Assembly: GCA_900175165.2 (NCBI GenBank)
Contig: FWWN02000467.1
Location: forward strand, 23,169-87,168
DNA: 64,000 nucleotides
Direction of reading: 5' to 3'
Source: Rhizomucor pusillus
Taxonomy: Eukaryota > Mucoromycota > Mucoromycetes > Mucorales > Lichtheimiaceae
The notes under the pieces were generated by a model that saw only the letters and a program-made list of their open reading frames with translations, was not told the DNA's origin and ran no database searches. Positions 13,581 to 26,800 of the stretch are shown here, piece after piece. A program made the position numbers and the translations under genes. Within the stretch, counting starts at the first letter, position 1, and each line of letters starts with the position of its first letter.

Positions 13581-16500
13581 ATGGAAAACACGGCAACCGA
13601 AAACAATGTAAGATTTGCATCGATACGTCCGGAATTATACAATGCAGAATCTTACCCATTTGATAGCCGTCGCAACTCGTCGACGCCCAAACGTCGAAGC
13701 CTCCTGGTAAGTAGCCCTTTCATTGACTTTCTTACACCTAGCCAAGTCTAAAGCAATACAAACCCGTTGACAAATAGAGAACGTCAAGAATGATAGCAAC
13801 GATGTTAACAACAAACAAGGAGAAGTAACAGGAGCAGGAGGGGAAAAGCAACCTTCGGGCGATGCCATGAAGAATGAAATTACCAAGGAGCGCACTGGTA
13901 GTGACACGAAACAGGTTTGTGGCAGCATCGAGTCACCTGCAAGATATAGAGTGATTTACCTTATTCTTCCGCGAAGCGCACGTTGGCGCTTATCAAGCCA
14001 GATGCCATGGGCCGGAAAGCTGATATTATCCAAGCTATTCGAAGCTCTGGATTTATTATTGCCCAAGAACGCGAAATTAAGCTGACAAAGGAACAGGCTC
14101 AAGAGTTTTACAAGGAGCACAAAGGTAAACCTTTCTACGACGATCTCACACAATGGATGAGCAGGTGATTATATTCCGGTGCATGGCCCCGCATCATCTG
14201 TCCTGTTCTAACCTAAACATTTACGTGCTGCAGCGCGCCCATCTATGCCATGGTCTTGGAAAAAAGCGACGCCGTGACGGCCTGGCGCACCATGATGGGC
14301 CCAACTGATGCAAAGAAAGCCAAGGAGACCGATCCAAAAAGGTAAACGAGAGCCTGCTCCTGGCGGGGATAGGGTGGCAAATCCTGATGATTGAATACCT
14401 TTTGTAGTATCAGAGCACTATACGGCACCGACGGCTCCCACAATGCCGCTCACGGTAGCGACTCTGTAGAGAACGCTCAGCGAGAAATCGCGCTGCTCTT
14501 TAGTGGTGCGGACCAAGGTCCCGACAACGTTGCACAGCATCAGAACAATAAAGAACAAGAGAGGAAGCAAGCTACCGAATACATCGTGCCTGCATTGGCC
14601 GTCACAAACAAGTCTGAAGACAAGACGTGCAAACCTGAAGAGAAAGAGAAGATTCAAAAAGGCCAGGATGAAAAAGAATCCGCAGCTCAGGATGACAAGA
14701 AGGTGACAGAGTCTACCGCTGCAGCAGTTACTGAGAAAGAAAAAGGGAGTCCGCCATCTGAAGTCAAAGAGGCCCAAAAAATTCCTGACACCACCGTGAT
14801 ACCCGACAACAAACCTAACGTCCCCCAAGATACCACGCCACCAAATGATTCTAAAGATGGTTCTGACCTCCAAAAGCCAAAGCCAACGGATAAAAACCAA
14901 CCGAACGACCAAGGAACGAATAAAAAATCCTCAGACAAAAAGGATACCGATGTCAAAGTTGCATCTTCCGAGGAAACCACAGAAGCCACCAAGAACAATA
15001 ACACTGGGGCCCCACGACAAACCGTGGATGAAAAGAAACTAGCCGACGCATCCCAAACTGCCAAAGGAACAGCGGATGATACCAAGGAGGAACATGGATC
15101 TTGGTGCAAAGATGGAAACAAGTCAGCAGAAAAGCTTGAACCCGATGAAGAAGTCGTGGACGCAAATAAGAAAGACGCAGCATCGCCATCTGCGGAAGTG
15201 GAGAAGGACCAGCCTCAAGACGTTAAAAAGTCTGTTCTTGGAGAAGATGCAAGGAAACAGCATGAATCAGAAATTACATCAAAAAGCAAGGAACAAGACA
15301 AGCAGCCTGTCGCTCTAGAAAGTACAGTAGCAGCCATATCGCCACTAGCAGCCCCTGATAAAGAGGATGCTTCTTCACCGACAGACAAGCCCAACGAGCA
15401 GACCAAAGGCATGGGAAAGGAGGCCGAGCCAGGAAAAGCTGCCGAGAAGGATACAGCTGCCGACAATAAGGATGCAGCAGTCGAGAATACAGATAAGAAG
15501 AACGATGAGGAAAAGTCAAGCGAGCAAAAAGTGGCCGAGGCAGCTGTAGCCAAAGATCAAAAGACAACTGTGGATGCAGAAAAGCATGTCATGGATAAGG
15601 TGCAAGAGACAGCTAAGAATGAAAGCCCAGCTAATGTCCAGGAGATACAGAAACAAGAAGCTCCTCAAATTAAGGAAGCTATAGCGGAACAGAAACAATC
15701 GTCGAATGAACCAACTAAACTTGCTGTAGAGGATACATCCACGACTGCCGTCGATAACGGCGATAAAGCTGATTCTGACCAGAAGAAAGAGATAGTAACG
15801 ACCAAGGAAAGCGCGCAAAGCGTGCAAACTCAATCTCTCCCAGTAACAGCAGATCAGAAGGCGAGTGCCAACTTGAGCAGCGACAAAGCACCGCAAAAGA
15901 CGGAATCCGTTGGAAACGGAAAATTTACCTCTGGCAAAAAGGAAGATCGATGGCCATTCAACAAGCAGGACCAGCAAGCACTTCCAGAGAAGAAGCCGAT
16001 CGAAATCAAGCGCCAGCAAGGCAGCAGCGTCAAGGCTGCACTTGATATCTTCAATAAGGCTAGCAACGCGGTCACAAAAGCCGCTGCCGATAATAAGACG
16101 AAGGGTTTCATTTCCACTATCAACAAAAGCAGCGAGAAAGAAGCCGACAGAAGCTCTGTAAAGCCACCCGCCACAGATGGGAAACAAGATGCAAAAGACA
16201 AGACATCCGAAGACACTGCAAAGCAGGATGCTGGGAAGGATACCACGCCCGCCGATAAGCAGCAACACCAACAGCAGCCTCCCAATGAAACAGAAACGAA
16301 GCAGGAGTCCAAGACTGCTGAGCCTATCCAAGAGAAGAACACGCCTGTCAAAGAACCTGTAGCTAAGGAGATCGCGAACGTAGATACCAAGCAGTCTTCA
16401 GTCGAAGTTGAAGAGAAGTACAACGATCATCAGCAAGAGCAAGACAAATCTAGTGATATGCCTACTAGCAAAGAGGCTAAAGAGCAGAAGGACCAGAAAG

Positions 16501-17153
16501 CTACTGGTGATACTGAAAAGACACAAGCCATTGAAGGAGCTGAAGCCATCAAAAAGGAGGAAGTGAAGAAAAAAACTTCCAAAGATTTGACCGACAAGAA
16601 AGCAAAAGATAGCGCATCCAAATTGGGCCGCCCTGCAGCAGCAGCAGCTGACAAGCCAGCTACTGCCCGTAAATCCCACAATGGTTCTTCATCTCCTTCG
16701 CCGCCTTCGTCGACTCAGCGTCAGGTTAAGAAGCCAACCGCCGGCCATTCTCCTACTTTGATTAACAACACCGCAAAGACATCTGTCGCTTCCACGAAAA
16801 AAATGGCAACATCATCAGCAGAGAAACCCAAAGTCGTACCCAAAGTACCATCTCCACCCAAGAAGGAGCAAGAAGAGTCAGTCAAAAAAACAAGAGCATC
16901 GAGACGCGACTTCCTTGCTCGACTGACAGCACCTACTGCATCGAGTGCACGCAAGCAGGTGCATGCCCAGGAATCAGTAGACAAGCATTCTGTGAAAAAG
17001 CCAGAAGCAAAGGCTACTACTATTGCCGTCAAGACTGCAAAGTCTCGAATTGTCAAAGCTGGAGATAGGTTGCAAAGCAAGGAAAACAAGGACGAAACAG
17101 CTACTACTCCAGCACCTCAACCTCAAGGTCATCGTGGAAATGGAACAAACTGA
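13581..17153 (+). CDS. Nucleoside diphosphate kinase domain (NME6-like) fused to a very long disordered tail
   Basis: Exon 1 encodes MENTATENNVRFASIRPELY..., with no need for the GTAAGA it contains; it ends at GTAAGT (13707). The NDK domain covers about residues 88-222: RTLALIKPDAMGRKADII, GKPFYDDLTQWMSSAPIY, WRTMMGPTDAKKAK, RALYGTDGSHNAAHGSDS. The catalytic His of the HGSDS block is present, so the fold could be active. The spacing and GPTDAKKAK loop resemble NME6/NME7-type members more than housekeeping NDK. A single exon of about 2.7 kb then encodes some 880 residues dominated by Lys, Glu, Asp, Ala, Thr, Gln and Pro with no fold, turning basic near the end (KKTRASRRDFLARLTAPTAS). NDKs are normally about 150-180 residues. 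An unrelated downstream gene wrongly joined is unlikely, because one exon (14407-17153) holds both the His block and the tail. Confidence 0.82.
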
Positions 17154-17858
17154 GAGCAACTTTATTCTTCTTTTTTCCTTTTTTCTCATAGCAAAGCAGT
17201 ATAATAATCTTTATATTAAAAGGAAATAATCAAAGTTAAAAGCAATACAGAAATGAATATGAAGAAGTCATGAACGAGTAGCAAACGTAGTTGTTTGGGA
17301 ACAAGGGAATTTCATAAGGGCATTACGTTTGTACCTTGAGCTACTGCTGCGTAATCATAATTGATACTTACACCCTGAAAAGCAATCCGCTGAATCGCGG
17401 AAGACCAGACCGAGCACCTGATGTTCCTGTATCAGCTTCTGTCCGCCACAGTAAAGTAAACTAGTAGACATACTTTTAACCCGTGGGGCCGGTTTGTTAA
17501 AGGAAAAGAAAGAGAAGCACGAAAGAGAACTTGAAGTGATGCATCGCAAGTTGGAGCGGAAGGTAAGAAGAAGGAGGGCAACGAAGCGGTTGATGTTGGA
17601 GGTGTTTAGGAATCTACTGCTAAGTATAAGAGGATGGTTTGCGGAATTGTTTCGAAGCGGCAAGAACCTAGATTTTAGATAATATTCTCTCAAACATCGA
17701 TTCATGCTGGCGCCGGTCTGAGTAAACCGGGAATTCGCTTGCAGTAGCTAAGCGGATGCAAAGCAGCGGGAGAATGGAAGTTTATGAAGCGAGTTTATTC
17801 TACAGACTAGTGCAGCGAACGAAGCAAAGCGTAAGCGTTTATAGAATAATTTTTTCTA
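17154..17858. other. Convergent intergenic region, NDK fusion to PARP
   Basis: Two genes converge here, so both 3' UTRs lie in it. A plus-strand open frame near 17470-17682 encodes a very basic, helix-prone peptide (KEKKEKHERELEVMHRKLER, then RRRRATKRLML). It has no ATG before the middle of the frame and no family match. It could be a small gene or exon, but a chance frame is more likely. Confidence 0.3.
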
Positions 17859-20800
17859 CTATTGATTGTAAGTGTCTTCATCGTCGCTGTTATCTTCATC
17901 TTCATCTTTTCTTGTGTTTGGATGGAACCAATGCTGATATTTCTTGCCATGCTCTAAATCGTCCTTATTTTTGCATTCGTATCCATAGGAACATACGCGT
18001 CGACTTGAAATGGCTGCAGGAAGATATCTCTGGGCATGCTTGGACAGGATCATACTGGCAATATGCTGGAAACATGAACTGCAGACTTTGCTGTCGCGTG
18101 ATAAAGGTACCAATGGACTCCACATCTGCGCGATATCTTGGCGGGATTGACAGAATGCATCGAGCTGGCTGTCATAGACGTCTTGAGGCTTTCTACCGCT
18201 TAAAGTTAATGCAAACTTGACAAAGTTTTGCTCGACGCTCCCGAGACCATCGTACGAGACATGATCGAGCTTGTATTCACAGAGCTTCTTGTTGCCGTAA
18301 GAAGTTTCAGTTTCGCAGAGAGCACAGTAGTCAAGATTGCGAACCAGAACAAGATATCGAGTCCTGACCTGAGCTTCAGACTGCACTATATATTCATTGT
18401 GATTGAGGAATATATAGCGGTCGTTGTATTGCTCGAGATACTCGAGAGGGCCCATGGGTATCAGTACACCACGTTCATCATAGACTGCGTTGATTGGATC
18501 AGGCGAGTTTTGACCAACACCCTTGATAGACATGTGCTCGTCTTTGTCGAAATTGCCTGCATAACAGTCAGTCATCACGCACTCCTTGCCCAGTGCCACC
18601 TCGCAGAGGAGAGCAAGTGAGAAAGCATCGCGTTGCCTGCTTGAGTTATAGCGGTTTCTTGTCCCGGCAAAGTTGCTGTATAGGGATCTGCTTTGATACG
18701 AGTATTGGATAGATTTTGAAAACATATCAGCGAAGTAAATTCCTTCTCCAAACATTGCACCCTAGAATTTAGACATGTTACTTGCAAAATCCTATTTCAA
18801 TACCGTTCAAAGTCATGCTTACTGTTCTTTGGGCGATTGTTGGAGAAGGGCGTAAACCTTGTCGTAGGATACCCATAAAGTTTTCCGGCTTTGATCCGTG
18901 CCAAAGTAGTTTGCGATTTTCGTTAGTAGCATATTTTGCATATCGATCGGCTTCGCCCTGTCGGTCCACTGCAAACAGGTGCACAATTTCGAAATTTCCG
19001 TCATCTGCTGTAGTTGTCATATATTTGTTGACCATAGAGTATTCAGCAGAGCCAGGTCGGATCTCAGTGAGTTGGCATGCCAAGGAACGGAAGCAATAGT
19101 CGAGAGGATGAATTTCAGAAGCACGACGTTTGGCAGCCAAGATAACGTTGCTTGAGAATGTCAGATACGACAGATCATTGAGACGGGCCCTTTCCTGTGC
19201 GATTGCCGAAATGCTGCTCAGAGCTGTTATTCCTCTCTCCTTGTCGCTGCTTTTTGGCAGTATGCGATAATACTTGGTACTCAATGTCACAAGCTTGTGT
19301 GCAAGTTCTGGAAGAGAAAAACGCTGTATAAGTTTGGGCGTTCGGCATGAACAATGTGTGCATCAGTATATACTTGCCTCTCTTTGATTTTTGCTTGTCT
19401 TCTTCGCTAAGCGTATCGAGTTTACGCATCTTGACAGCTTCGTAAATCTCGCACGTCTTTTCTATCTCCTGGAGAATCTCAAATGCCCTGTCGATAGACT
19501 GTTGAGGGATTTGACCTGCCGGAATATCGATTTGTAGGTTTCGGAAACCCTCGTTCAAAAGTCCAAAGTTGCAGATAACTTGCATAGCTTCATTGATGGC
19601 AGGAGCTACCTTGGACTTCACGGCAGTATCCAAGAAATTAAAGTTCTTGAGGATAACTGGTTTCCTTGGAGGTTTCGCGTGTATAAGTTCGAAACGACCG
19701 GGTTTTCGCACAAACTCGTTTCGGTCCTCCCAGTGATTGCCAGTTTTGGAGCGAAAGATGGACTTGAACTCTGCCACTGCTTCTGCCTTGGTCAAGTAAG
19801 GCGTCTTTTGATGCATGCCTTCCTCACCAAAGGCTCCCCATCTAGTCCAAAGGACGTATACATCAAGTGTTCTATTGTAAATGAGAGACAATTTGTAAAA
19901 CCTATAGGACTCAAAATTTAGAAATCCAGTTAAGTTAAAAGTTTCATTTTTTCCTTACATGTTGTCGTTATAGCCTCCATAACCAATGCTCAATCCAATT
20001 TTCTGGAGCATAATATCATAAGGTTCACCTTGCTCATCACGGGTTATTTCGCCAGTCTTGTCCATATTTGCATAGGCATCAATTTCGTATTTTTCTTCTT
20101 CGACTATGTCCATATGAGAGTCCTCGTTGTCAGCGGCAGCAAGTGCCTCAGCTTCTAGTAGTTCACGTTCTTCCTCGGCATCGTTCTCGACTGCTTGCAA
20201 GGAGATATATTCGGTATCCATGCTTAGACTTTGCACGGCTGCTTCTTCATGGGTGGTAGTGTTATGAGTAGCCGGTGAAGCACCTAGTTCCAAAAGCGTC
20301 TTGTACATCGTGTCACGCTGGCGAGCTGCAGCGTGATCAACGGCAGTCAGGCCTATATATAAAGTATCATAACATTAAAATATGTCAATAAATAAGAACT
20401 TAGGTCTATTACCTTCGTTATCCGGCATCTGAAGCAGTTTTTGCCACACGACTGATGCCTGACAGGCAATGTACTTGAGTACCTCCGTATTTTCATACGA
20501 AAATCGAGACGCAACCAAAAAGTTGACGATATTCCTGCGGTTCCCGTCTGTTGCAAGCCAATCAATAGGGTGTTTCGACTTGTCATTCAACGTTTGAATC
20601 AACTTGAAATCGTTCTTTGCCGCAGCGTGGAAAACGGCGTTCATCACGCCTCCAGAATCGATAGAGAAATTTTCATCTTTGGTACGACTCTTAATATTGG
20701 GATTGGCACCTTGAGCCAGTAATCGCTAAGTAAACCACGGTTAAGATCACAGCTTACATGTTGGCGGATTTTTTAAAACGCTACCTCTAGAAGAATAATG

Positions 20801-23800
20801 TTGCGCGAGTGTATAGCAGACTCCAATGGCGTCATTCCGCTGATACTGTCCACGATGTTTACATCCGGAGACATATTCAGCACCATGTGCTCATATATAG
20901 GATCCTAAACATCATTATGTTAGACTATAAAGAGTCGCATTTAGATTGTTTCTTACACATACCCGATAATCTTGATTCTTAGTTTTATCAAACAGATAAG
21001 AGTAGAAAATTGTCCTTCCAGTAGCCGGATCGACCATATCCAGATTTAGATCACGATGGCACAATAGTTTCAGATTATCTTGCTGTCCAGACACAGTGCT
21101 GAGATGCAAAAAGCATGGGATTCCATTCCACGGTGCAGCATTGGGTGCGTAGACGTTTGGATCCACGCCATTTTCGATCATGAGCTAAGACAGTGTTGGT
21201 TACATAAAGCGCTAAGAAAAGAAATAAGCGATATCTTGTGCTCACCTTCAAAACCTTGTCGGTCGCCAGGAATACCGGATGGATGGTCGCAGAGTATAAG
21301 CTGCCCGATGATTCCTGCTTTTTTGAGATGCGTGATAAGTACCCGAGATCAAAAGACATGTCTAGATATTACTAACCATCGCTTCATCATCCAAATATGG
21401 GATTGCAGTGTCATTTTTCTTGTTGATCGAATAAGTCAACGTAGACGGAGTATTGATATCGGCGCCCGCATCGATTAGAAGCTAAGATAGATTGCGCTTA
21501 AACCAAGCCGGGAAAAAGTACAAAAGTCTGTAGATTTACCTTGAGGATGTTATACAAACTCTTGGCACAGCAGTACATCACGGCCTGCGCATGCCCAGAA
21601 GTATCACCATTGCTATTCTTGAGCAGGATATCCACCATTTCGGTATTCTGGTGCCGCACAGCCAGAAGCAGTGCACTCTTGCCTTCAGGTCGCGTTCCAT
21701 GATCCACCTTTGCACCAGCTTCCAAAAGTGCTTGAACGCATTTGAGATTGTTACCAGATACTGCATACCATAGCTCGGAGGTACGGTTATAGTCGGAAAC
21801 GTTGATACGTGCGTTCGAAGCAATAAAATGTTTCAGTAACACAGTCTGACCGTGCATAGCTGCATAATGCGATGGAGTGCGTCCTTCAGAGTCCTGCTCA
21901 AATCCGAGCCCTAATGCAGTTGCCTTCATGATAAACTCGGGTAGATATTCTTGGTCCCACATATCACTAAATTCAAAATGTATGTGTAAGTGAGAATGAC
22001 AAATTTTTCGAGTATCAATATGTCTTACTTACAGATCAAAAGGCTTAAAATTTGCTATGATATGCCAGAGATTTTGATTTTTGCCTTTGATGTGTCCAGA
22101 CAGCATCTTGTCCTCTGCAGAGTTCATGATGATTTCCGCGATATGAAACTTTCCAGCGCTCAGTGCATCATGGATCCGTTCTGCGTTAATAAACGGTGAA
22201 TTAGTTATAGCTGTTCGGTATAGCTCATCGTCAAGAATGTTAACTTACCAAGCGTATTGTCTCCTAACTCCAACACACGATAAGCCACGTTCATTAACCC
22301 TTTTGATAAACTGTGCTTCAAAGGCGTAACTTGCTGACCATCCGCTAGAGTTATTGTATCCGTGAACTGTGCTCCGTGCTCACATAGCATAATGCAATAA
22401 TCGACGTGGGTGTAAGTTAAAGCAAGCTGCAAAGGAGTATTCTAGGTTCAAACAAAGAAATATCAGTTATGCTCATTTATAAAGGCAATTCTTCAGCTTA
22501 CCTTGTCCAGATCTTGAGCGTTGATATTTACATTCTTATCTAGGATCAATGTCGTGCAAGAAAACGCTCCAGCGCAAGCTGCGTAGTGCAGAGGTGTGCG
22601 ACCAAATCGATCAGGAATATCATACTGTATATCAGGTTGGCTTGCAAGGAACATGATGATATCAATAGGATCCGTTTTTCCTTTGGCTCCAACTTCCTTC
22701 TCCCATTTCATGCTGGACACGGTTTTAATAAGCTCCATATCGTTTGCATCTGTGGCTTCTTCCTCTGCGTTTTGTGGTTTTGACTGCTGCTTTTCCAGTA
22801 TCGTCTTGAGGATGGCATCTCGTAACCAAGAGTCGGCTTCCTCGTCATAACCGCCGTAGCGAGCTAATTCCTGTCTGACTTCCTCCTTGATCTTTTCCTC
22901 GGCATCGTTACTCTCCAAGTATCTCAAGACTTTTGGTCGAAGCTTCAGAGTAAAGAACATATCTGGTATATCAAAAGGGCCGGAAAGTGCAATGTGCAAC
23001 GGGGTACGACCAATGCTGTCCACTGCGTTTACGTCCGCACCTGCTTGGAGGAGTAGCTTCTCGGTTCGGAAGGAAGCATTCGTCATATTCTTGGTTTTTT
23101 CTATTGCCATATGGAGGGCAGTGTAGTTCTCCTTTGTTGTCACAGCATCGACATCTGCGCCGGAATCAAGAAGTAGCTTCACTAGACGATGTTTTTCTGA
23201 CCAGACAGCATAGTAAAGTGGGAAATATCCGAGATTGTTCTTGATATTGGGATCTGCTCCGGCTTCAAGCAACATTTCTGTAATCTCTGGATATCCAAAT
23301 CTGAGGGCGTAAGATAAAGGCGGTGATCCTTGAGAGTCAACCAGGTTGACGTCTGCATTGTGCTTGAGAAGAACTTCCACAGCGAAGCGATATCCCCCTC
23401 CAGCTGCCATAGACAATGCAGTCCTTCCCTGCTTATTCGTCTTATCCACGTTGCATGGGGAGCTCTTGGCAAGTATTTGGAAATAGCTTGAAACGACGGC
23501 TTCGTCCGTGAGCGTGCAAGCAAGAATAGCTGCGGTTTCCATGTCTGACGCTTACATTGTAAGTATCTTCTGCAAAGTTTACTGACAAACAGCCCTTACC
23601 CTTGTTAGCAACGTCGTGATTAATCGGATATCTTGAAAAGTGTGCCATGGTATCCAAAAGCGCCGGTACTTTCAAGCGCATAGCCTTCATGAATACAGTA
23701 TCGCCATCAGATTTTTCGTAGATTGCGTTTGGATCTGCACCCATTTCCAATAGATACTGTACGATAGTAGGATCGATTTCGTTTGCAGTTTTTTCGGATA

Positions 23801-26800
23801 GAGCATCCATGGCATACATAATGGCAGATCGTCCAGTCTTGTCACGTTTGTTAACCCCGTCGGAAGATGGGAATGACTCCTTCAAGATTTTCAAGGCTGC
23901 AGTATCCAGCAACTCTGCTGCCTTCATCAGGCATGTATATCCGTCCTTGTTGGGTATACAGGGATTGGCGCCGTAAGAAAGATACTTCTCAATAGCCTTG
24001 TATAGTATGTCGCCAAAGTCCGGCTTGTGAATATTGAAACATTTGCTGCTATGCTCTTGATATTGAAGAGTATGATACGTGAGATATTCCTTCACGGAGA
24101 ACGATTTGAGATAGAAACCTAGCAGCATCGGCGTGCTTCCCAGTTTCTTATCAACTTTGACACGTAAGTTAGGATCGCAACCAGCAGAAAGCAGAAAATC
24201 TAGCAATGCGACATCTTGTGATTTTGCCACTATGAGGAAAAAGAAAGGTTAAAATCGATATTCTCAAGGAGCATCCTTTGCTGTCAGTCTTACCAAGATG
24301 AAGTGCAGTGTAACCAGTTTCAGCCGGGTATTCTGACCTTTTGCGCTTGGGATTCTCCTTGAAAAAATCTCGAGGTAACTGTACGGTAGCATTCATGTCT
24401 GGCCGGAATAAATCAACTATTCCTTTTGCAAGTTTGATCTATTTATCTGTCATGTTAATCGTGATCTGCATCAACTAGATAGCTTTTTTACTTACCCAGC
24501 TATCGAAACGGAAGACGAAGAAAGCATCTTCTGACTGCTCAGGAATGTCAAACATGTGCCCAGCGTGTCCATATGCATTCTTGATCTTAAGCTTTTCGGA
24601 CTGGACAAACTGATATTGTTGTTGGACCACTGTCTTGATGCCGAGTTGCAGCGGAGTGTAACCATCGTTATTCGTAGCATTGACCTAGAGCACCTATTCA
24701 TCAAGGATGGATCGTAACAGTCGAACATTGTAGGTACTAACATTTTCCGTAAGCAGTTCTCGTGCGGGGAGTTCGCCCTTGTAGTTCAAAACCGCATCCC
24801 AAACGCTGAAAACTGCATCATAGATGCGTTGCCTTCTCAACTTCTCCATTTCATTCTGCGTACGCATGGCATCCAAGCTGGAGGCCGCCGTAAAAAGGTA
24901 ATGGAAGAAATTATTACCATTGCAGCATTTGGCCGTCCAGTATTTTGCACCATGTTGTAATAGAACTTGGATGATTGGGTGGTTATTGGCCGCTATAGCG
25001 ACTGCTAGGGGCGATTCACCATCGGCGTTGGGGATATCTGGATCTGCACCTGCAGCTAGGATGGCACGCGCTAAAGTCTGTTGTAGTTGGATACCCTCTT
25101 GATCATCTAGCTCAAGACATATTTCCTTGTTCGGTCTTAATTCATAGCCTTCAGGACGTTGTGCCAAGTAATATGTTGATCTTGCCAAACAATGCAATAC
25201 GGTGTCTCCGTCGACGGTTTTTAAATTTGGATTGGACTTTCGAGATAGAAGCAGTCGCGCCTTGCGAAGGATTTGCTCTGCCTCCAACTTGGTTTCAGCT
25301 TTTTCAGTAACACAGCTGTGGAGCATAGTGCGACCCTCCTTATCCTTGAAATTGACGTCGACATCAGACCTTGTCAGGAGATAGTGTACGATGCCAATGT
25401 GGCCTTTGAGATTCGCAACAGAGCAAGCTGTAGTTCTCCATACATTTGCAGCGGCTGGATCGGCGCCGGCAAACTCGATAAGAAGTTTCAAGACGCGCAA
25501 GTGGCCAAAAGCAGCAGCGTAGTGAACCGGTCGATTGTGTGACGAGTCTGATGCATCAGAGTTGACACCTTGCTCGAGCAGATATTTGACCACGTCGTAG
25601 TGACCATTGATACTGGCAACATGGAGTGGAGTACGTGCATATCTATCGACATACTCTGGATCAGCCTTGCCAAACTCGATCAAGGTCTTGACAGTCTCCA
25701 AGTGACCTCGCTGGGCTGCCATGATTAGAGGAGTGGCATGGTTGGGTGCATCTTCGATATCAACTGTCGCGCCGCATTCGATCAAAGCACGGCAAGTCTG
25801 GGGGTGGCCGAAGTAAGCAGCGTAATGTAACGGTCGATATTTCTGGCGAAGCAATGTGTGATCTGCATATTCTGCTGAAGGCAAAGCACCCTTAGAAAGA
25901 TAATTGAGTAACGGGCGAATGTTGCGGTGTCGACCGTAACGAGCCGCTAACACAAGAGGTGTCAATTTATACTTGTCACCCATGTGGAAATCGAATGCTT
26001 CCGATATCAGAAACTCAAGACATTCGGAAGTCATGCTTGCAGCTGCAAAGTGAGCCACGGTGCGGCCAAACTCATCCGTTTCATTTCTTTCAGAAGGCGT
26101 TAACTGTGCATAGAACTGTTTAAGGAACTTGCTAGAGGGATGGATCGCAGAACACTCGAAAGGCGTAAGATTGGCGGCTTCAAACGCCTTCTTCAGAATT
26201 TGATTGCGACGATAAGTTTCCAAATCTTGGTGCTCTTCGAGCTATGACCGAAAGTTACTTTGCTGTAATGATCAAAGTATGGCAATATAATTGAAGGCTT
26301 ACCTCCAAGACGCCAATGTGAAGATGATTGAAACCTGTGCGATAGTTGTCACCATTTGAAAGTATCTTGTGAGCCAATGTTCTATTTCCAGAAGCAACGC
26401 AGTAGTAAAGATTCCTCTGCTTCCATGTGTCGGGGAACACCGTTTGATAAATTTCATGTACACCTTCTGGGAGTCCGGAAAGTTGTGAACAGGCAACCAT
26501 AGCACCCATGTCAGCACGTCCACCAAGGTAGCGGCCTTGCTCTATTTCCAATGGATTACGACCGATGGAACGGAAGAATGCAGAGTCACCTTGTCTGTTG
26601 CCACGAGATTCATTCACTTGTCTGCATAAATTTTCTTCAGTTACCAAATATGGATCGGAAACCTGCGCAAAAAAACGTACCTTACTGCATGTCCAAAAGT
26701 CGAGCGATTGATATATCCAGTGTTGCTGCCATATACCTTGTATTTATCAGGCACTGACACTCGCGAATTATCATAGGGCGTTATTTCCGATAGCAATATC

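Noticed and set aside
13607..13628. A GTAAGA ... CAG pair inside the first NDK-fusion exon that looks like an intron
   Set aside because: Reading straight through gives one open frame (RFASIRPELYNAES) that joins the later exons better; splicing it would change frame and composition.
14418..16679. Several long minus-strand frames (up to 271 residues) opposite the NDK tail
   Set aside because: They are mirror frames of the low-complexity Lys/Glu/Ala coding exon, with the Leu/Phe/Ser-rich composition expected of its antisense.
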